Part shown: piece after piece, positions 37,501-64,000 of the stretch
Layout: each line of letters starts with the position of its first letter
Position numbering within the stretch: position 1 is the stretch's first letter
Program-made: the position numbers and the translations under genes
Notes under the pieces: generated by a model
Seen by the model: the letters and a program-made list of their open reading frames with translations, nothing else
The model's database searches: none
Told to the model about the DNA's origin: nothing
From: Perca fluviatilis
Taxonomy: Eukaryota > Chordata > Actinopteri > Perciformes > Percidae
DNA: 64,000 bases
NCBI RefSeq assembly: GCF_010015445.1
Contig: NC_053133.1
Coordinates: 5,932,200 to 5,996,199 of the forward strand
Reading direction: 5' to 3'

Positions 37501-38590
37501 ATTTATAATTATGGCTTTTTTCGACATACTATACTATGGCTTTTTCATCACTTTTTTCAACATACTATACTATGGTGTTTTCATCTTTTTTTCACCATAT
37601 TATACTATGATTTTTATCACTTTTTTCGACATACTATACTATGACTTTTTTCGACATATTATACTATGGCCTTTTTATCACTTTTTTTACGACATACTAT
37701 ACTATGATTTTTTTGCACCTTTTTACCATACTAACAATGGCTTTTTTATCACTTTTTTCGAGATACCATACTATGACTTTTTTTGACATACTATACTATG
37801 GCTTTTTTATCACTTTTTTCGACATACTATACTATGACTTTTTTATCACTTTTTTCGACATACTATACTATGACTTTTTTCGACATACTATACTATGGCT
37901 TTTTTATCACTTTTTTCGACATACTATACAATGGCTTTTTCATCACTTTTTTCGACATAATATACTATGGCTTTTTTTGACATACTATACTATGGCTTTT
38001 TCATCATTTTTTTCAACAAACTATACTATGGTGTTTTCATCTTTTTTTCACCATATTATACTATGATTTTTATCACTTTTTTCGACATACTATACTATGA
38101 CTTTTTTCGACATATTATACTATGGCCTTTTTATCACTTTTTTCGACAATATACTATGGCTTTTTTTGACATACTATACTATGGCTTTTTTATCACTTTT
38201 TTCGACAATATACTATGACTTTTTTCGACATATTATACTATGGCCTTTTTATCACTTTTTTCGACATACTATACTATGACTTTTTTAGCACTTTTTTCGA
38301 CATACTATACAATGGCTTTTTTTATCACTTTTTTCGAGATACCATACTATGACTTTTTTGACATACTATACTATGGCTTTTTCATCACTTTTTTCAACAT
38401 ACTATACTATGGTGTTTTCATCTTTTTTTCACCATATTATACTATGATTTTTATCACTTTTTTCGACATACTATACTATGGCTATTTCATAACTTTTTTC
38501 GACATACTATACTATGACTTTTTTATCACTGTTTTCGACATACTATACTATGACTTTTTTCATCACTTACTTCAACATACTATACTATGG
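37501..38590. repeat. satellite block 4 (plus orientation, well preserved)
   Basis: Clean monomers and the composite CTATGGTGTTTTCATC unit (near 37,575, 38,030 and 38,410), same orientation as block 3. The array ends at about 38,590 next to unique sequence. Confidence 0.92.
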
Positions 38591-38989
38591 AGTCAATTTA
38601 AACATGCAAGTACTAAAGGCAGCTGGATAATACTTTATTCTTATTTTATTACTTAGATAAAACCATAAAGTTATTGTTTATTACAACTTTGGAATTATTT
38701 TCACAATTCTGGCCCTGATTTCTATGTTATAATAACGTTGTAAATGTAATAAAGTAATGTAAATCCCATCAGCTCACGAATGTCATAAAGTGTGGCTGAA
38801 GGCCCTGAAAAACAAAGTAAGTATAGCCATTTTTTGGTTTTGGCGAAATATTATATAGAGTGGAAGTTTATGTTACCTTAAGAATTTAGTTGTCAACTTT
38901 GTCAAGAATTAAACTTTAATTGTCACTTTCTAATATTCCTGTCTTTGTTTTTTAGTTAAAATCAGTACAATATACCCACACAATGGCAG

Positions 38990-41900
38990 CAAAGTAACAA
39001 AGTGACCATTTTATTGAGATTCAGTTGTATGGTGTAGTGGAGTGAAAGCACAGCCTGAGTTTTTAGCAACCCATTCTCAGACAAATCAGAATTGTACCTT
39101 TCTTCATTATGTACATATGTGTATAATCCACACACACTAAACAAGAAACAAAACAAGAAATTTGCATGCTTCAGTGTCACCTCCCAGCAAAGTTGCCACC
39201 ACATGTCTAATCATTCACATATTCCCGTTGTCAAATTCCCTTAAATTATCTGTTTAAATACAAATAAATAGCTTGAAAAAACACTAATACCAAACATCTG
39301 CTACACCTTACCTTTCTGTAGACACCTCCCAGTTCTTGACTTTTCCAAATTTAAATATTTATATAATAGCTGCTAACAATGCACTCAGTGCTATGGAAGT
39401 GGATGTTAACAATTTATCCTCCAAAGTAATGTGTTTAAGATCGGCATTGTATGTATTAAACATATCAGCCCAATAAAAACAAGATTTCCGTATACTTTAC
39501 TTTTTCGTTTTGTATACACTGCGTTTCGTCTTTACATTTTTAACAAATTACATACAAAATCTTTGAATTTTATGCATGTCATTTGTTGTCAAAACTGTCT
39601 GAAGTACATAGTATTTTCTGGATAGCAGCTCTGAAATATATGACACTGTGAGACGTCTGTAACATGGAAGAAAAATAATGAAGCAGAGGATGTGACAGTA
39701 GCACATTTCCTGCACTGAGCCACACATAACCAGATAGCCTAATGGATAATAGAAAAGACACATATCAAAACTCAAAGCTTTAAAAGTGAAGGCAAACTCT
39801 TGAACTGATGCTTCTTTTCATATCATCAAAAAACGGCAAAAAAAAACAGAACATTCAAGGAAAGCTTCTGGACTTCCCTTTACTTATAGATCCGATACAG
39901 TACAAAATATTGTAGAAAAAAACACAGAAAAAAGATGCAACATAATCACAGCTTTGTCCTATCTTGCTCGTGCCACTTAGTCCTATTCAGGGTCAGGGGC
40001 TGGAACGTATCCCATCATGCTTTGGGTGAATAACAGGGAAGGATGCTGTATAGGTTGCCACTCTCTTTCAAGGCTAACATACAAATGGCTTTCAATGTCT
40101 GTAATTTAGGCCCCATTTACACTTAAAATGTCAATATCACCCACTGACAGAAAACAATGTTGATTCTGTAAAACCCCAAATAATGTTCAAGGTTTTTGTT
40201 TTTTTTACATCCAATGGCAACAACTTTGCCAACAACAATTTGTCATTTCGTACAATATCTGGCAACTATGATATGGTTAAGATTAGGGAAAGATTGTCAT
40301 CATAGCAAATAAACTATGGTTAACATGTAGTTAGGTTTAGGCAACATAAGCACTTGGCCAAAAGTTCCGTTGGACAGTTGGGAATGTAGCCACTTGGCTA
40401 GTGTGGCCTGGAGCCTCTAGCCTTGAGCCTTTGCGTGAGGAGCGGGCTACAGAGGTCTGGTAAGTTCGCTTCTTATATTCACCGCCAGTTAACAAATTTT
40501 CAAACGTTATAAAAATCGCTGACGTGGCTTTATACACATTTCTTTTTCACATATGCACTAAAATGTCCCAAAACCAGGAAACACACTTTGATGTGTAAAA
40601 TCAGTGGCGTTTCCCTTTAATCATAAAGACCAACCAACGGTTGCAATCACAAACCGCGTAGTTACACCTGGGAGGAGAGGGGATAATGTACTTTGAGAGA
40701 TGAAAGTTTGTATACCTTTTTAACAATGCGCCGGATTAATGCTTTTTGGTTGCATTCATTCGTTTCGTATCAGATAGCAACCTGCCCAAGACACATGAGG
40801 TGGTTAACTGTAAATGGGCTGTCAGAGTCTCCAATAAACCTTACTTGTGTTTAAAGTGTGAGAGGAAACCCACAAGGACACTAGGAGAACATGCAAATTG
40901 TTTTCAAAAAGAACCAAGGCAAATACTAATCAGTAATTGCCACAACCCCACAGGCCACATATGAGGCAGTAAGTAACTGAGGCACAGTTCCATTACTGGA
41001 CTAGAGGCTGGGGAATGCTGAGGGTACACTGCAGTCGGTCATCGTCTTCAACAACATGGTAGACTGTGGAACACGTTGGAGTAAAGGTCTTAACTATTGC
41101 ATATATTACACTGGTTTGTTTAAAAGGCCCCTGTACACATAACAAGTACATACCAGGGAGCCGATTAAATCATCCTAGGCCCTTGGAGACCTACATGTTG
41201 CTTTGCACCACTCACATTGTTTGAGACAGCAAAGGTTTGGGATATTGGAGTACCTGCTCCGTGCGAAGAGCAACACCATTGTGAAAGCATTTTCCATTCA
41301 AACAGCAGGACCAGGGATGCTGAAAGTTGAAGCACCATTCTGGCCAAAAGGATTCACAGAAAGTCCCCTTTGACAGCTGGAGACGGTGTTCATTCTTTGT
41401 CGTCAAGGAATCCTAAACTACCTGACTGCTTGGTCGACACGATCACCTTCCGTCGTTACAGAAGGAATCCCATAAGCCCTTGTGTTGGAAGTGATGGCTA
41501 CTTTGATAGAGATGTGACACCACCGTCTCTACTTTTGAAATCATAGCAGAGCAAAAAAGCTTGGAGAGACTGTCAAAGTTCTTCGTCAGTAACAGTGCTG
41601 TCCATTCAGAGATAATCAGCACCCAGCTGCTGTCCACACCTTGGACTAAACCAGAGGGAGACAGAGAATGGGATGGCGCAGTTCCAGATCTAGGCCTTTC
41701 TGGACGATACCAATACTTCCAAACTGGATAAAGTATTGTAGCGGTTGTTAAGTCTGTAACTACCTATTAGACCTTTAAGGGGATATACCACACATTTTAC
41801 CTTTTATGCTGTTGGTGTACTGTATCTAAATTAGACCAAAGGCCAATTGTTTATGAAATGTCCCTATATTACTGTTTCCGTAGTTTCGTTGTGCCAGACC

Positions 41901-43268
41901 ACTCCTATTTCTAAACAAATACATTTTTTTTTATAACCTAAACCCAAATGCTAAACGGTCTAGTGAAAGTAATCCATTCGTCCATATCCATGCCCATATC
42001 CTACTTCTGCAGCTCTGCATGTTTTTTTCTGTTTTTCTGTTTCTGTCAAAATATCCACTCTGATCGCTAATGTGCAGCTCTGACTGGGGCATACAGACAA
42101 GATCTATATCATACAAGCATCTTTATATTGGTTACAGTTTTAGATTTGATTGTAAGAGTCTACTGATCATCCCAAGGGCCTTGAAATGGCAGGTTCCTGG
42201 CACAAAGCTATATTACATTAATATATTTATATATTACATTAAATATTCTTTAATTCTTCATGTTCCAGATCTCTCAGATCCTCAGGCAGGTTCCTACTGG
42301 CTCACCACAGTCCAGATAGAATACAGCTAAATGCAGAAAAATAAAGCTTTGTTATGATAGACTGTAAAAATAGTGGGTGCAGCATTGTGACTTCACCCAT
42401 TGGTTTATGGACTGCTGTTTTGAAGCCTCGAGTTTGCCGACGCGGGCAGCTAGCCTGGTTGGCATTATGCTGAACAAGATTTTAGGTGACCAAATGTTCC
42501 AATTAACATTGACGAAGTGAAAACAGTAGTCACTTCTGTAAAATATTTGTCTCTATATACGTTTTTGTATGTATATGTTCCTCCTTGTCTTTACCGTATA
42601 TGAGCATACCATAGCTTTTATCATCAATACTTTATAATTTAGATCCTTTCTGTGAAATCAAAATTTTAACCCAGGTGTAAGGATATATATATATATATGT
42701 ATATATATATAAAGATAAATACCAACAAGTTCTCAAGTATTTAGCTCTCATAGTAATGTCTTAGATTTTATGTAAAGTTCTTGTTTTCAGTGCTATTGTG
42801 TAGCTATAATTTGATTGTAGTACTTTTACTGTTGGATATAAGATGCATTTTGGCAAATGCAACTCTAAGATTTTAATTTCATTTTCTTTGGATATACATC
42901 TTAAAAACGCTGTTGTAGCGTCACATATTCTCAAGTAATGATTAATAATTTAATAATGTTATTATTAATCATTAATGATTAATGATTATTAATCATTAAT
43001 GATGAATATTTAAATAACTGTAGTCCTGCTGGGGTGTAGCCTACTAAGTGCTAGGTGCTGGTTATTAAGATCCTCATAGCTAAGTGAGAGACTCTCAAAC
43101 ACAGTACCATAACAGTGACATCCACTCAGATGACGAAGAACATTGTTGAGTACAATCCAGTAATCTTTGACACGTCGCGAGCCCACTGGAGCTGCATTTT
43201 TTTTGCAATTAGCCCAGCACGTGTCAAGCAGAGCGAAATCCGGTGTTGATTTGCGTGTCTTTTCTGGA
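38990..43268 (-). other. hecw1: probable hecw1 3'UTR
   Basis: About 4.3 kb of mostly unique, non-coding sequence lies between the stop codon and the satellite. A minus-strand AATAAA (plus-strand TTTATT near 39,011) close to the array could be the polyadenylation signal. Long 3'UTRs are usual in this family. Other AATAAA sites exist, so the end is uncertain. No ORF in this span resembles a known protein. Confidence 0.4.
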
Positions 43269-63659
<20,391 letters not shown>

Positions 63660-64000
63660 CTGGAGAGAGAACATCTACAAGTTTACTTTGACATTTAAAA
63701 GTTAAAGTACTGTGTTTCTGACAGTAATACATGATTTTTGGATTTTATTTTGGCCATGTATTAGGTCTTAAAAGTCTTAAAGTCTTAAAACATATTAATT
63801 AGGGTCCAAACACGGACCAGTCACACTATTATTATCCTTTTTTATAAAGTTGCTGTTTCCTGGCATCTTTCTACTTGTGTAGCATTTGTCGCAGAAAGTT
63901 AATTCAAAAGTCAAAAAGTCTTCTTCAGGAGATATACAGTATGATTGTATTTGTCTATATTCTAACATGTTTCAGTGATTTTATATAATTAAGTATTAAA

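Overview
This is a teleost nuclear DNA window. Two split genes with long GT-AG introns, dense fish-type interspersed repeats (tRNA-derived SINEs, hAT-, Harbinger- and piggyBac-like MITEs, LINE fragments, an IS630-Tc1-mariner transposon) and very long TG/CA microsatellites all point to a fish. Several repeat families look familiar from percomorph genomes; that placement is from memory.

Layout. (1) 1,821-15,321, plus strand: a complete five-exon vopp1 gene (172 aa: signal peptide, Cys-rich lumenal part, one membrane segment, cytosolic tail with two PPSY motifs). Its 8.9-kb first intron holds nested MITEs, a fold-back element and a TTAA-flanked MITE with a minisatellite. (2) About 15.3-23.2 kb: 3'UTR and intergenic DNA with degraded LINE, hAT-like pieces and hairpins. 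(3) About 23.2-38.6 kb: a tandem array built from a ~36-bp AT-rich monomer, with a ~703-bp higher-order unit carrying a decayed tRNA-Ser(GCT), an inverted ~2.4-kb block, a 2.42-kb Tc1-mariner-type transposon sitting at an orientation switch, and a 500-N assembly gap flanked by badly degraded sequence. (4) 43,269-63,659, minus strand: the 3'-terminal 15 coding exons (635 codons) of hecw1, a NEDD4-family HECT E3 ligase, running from just before a WW domain to the stop. Its likely long 3'UTR extends down to about 39.0 kb. More 5' exons lie beyond the window.

How they relate. The two genes are convergent (tail to tail) and about 28 kb apart; the repeat array fills much of that space. VOPP1 carries PPxY motifs and HECW1 is a WW-domain ubiquitin ligase, so a ligand-ligase relation is imaginable but not shown by the sequence. 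The most unusual gene-level pattern is that several HECT-region splice junctions of hecw1, and one vopp1 acceptor, directly adjoin TG/CA microsatellites. I found no clearly new biological system. The best leads are those splice-junction microsatellites, the tRNA-bearing satellite and the transposon at the inversion junction.
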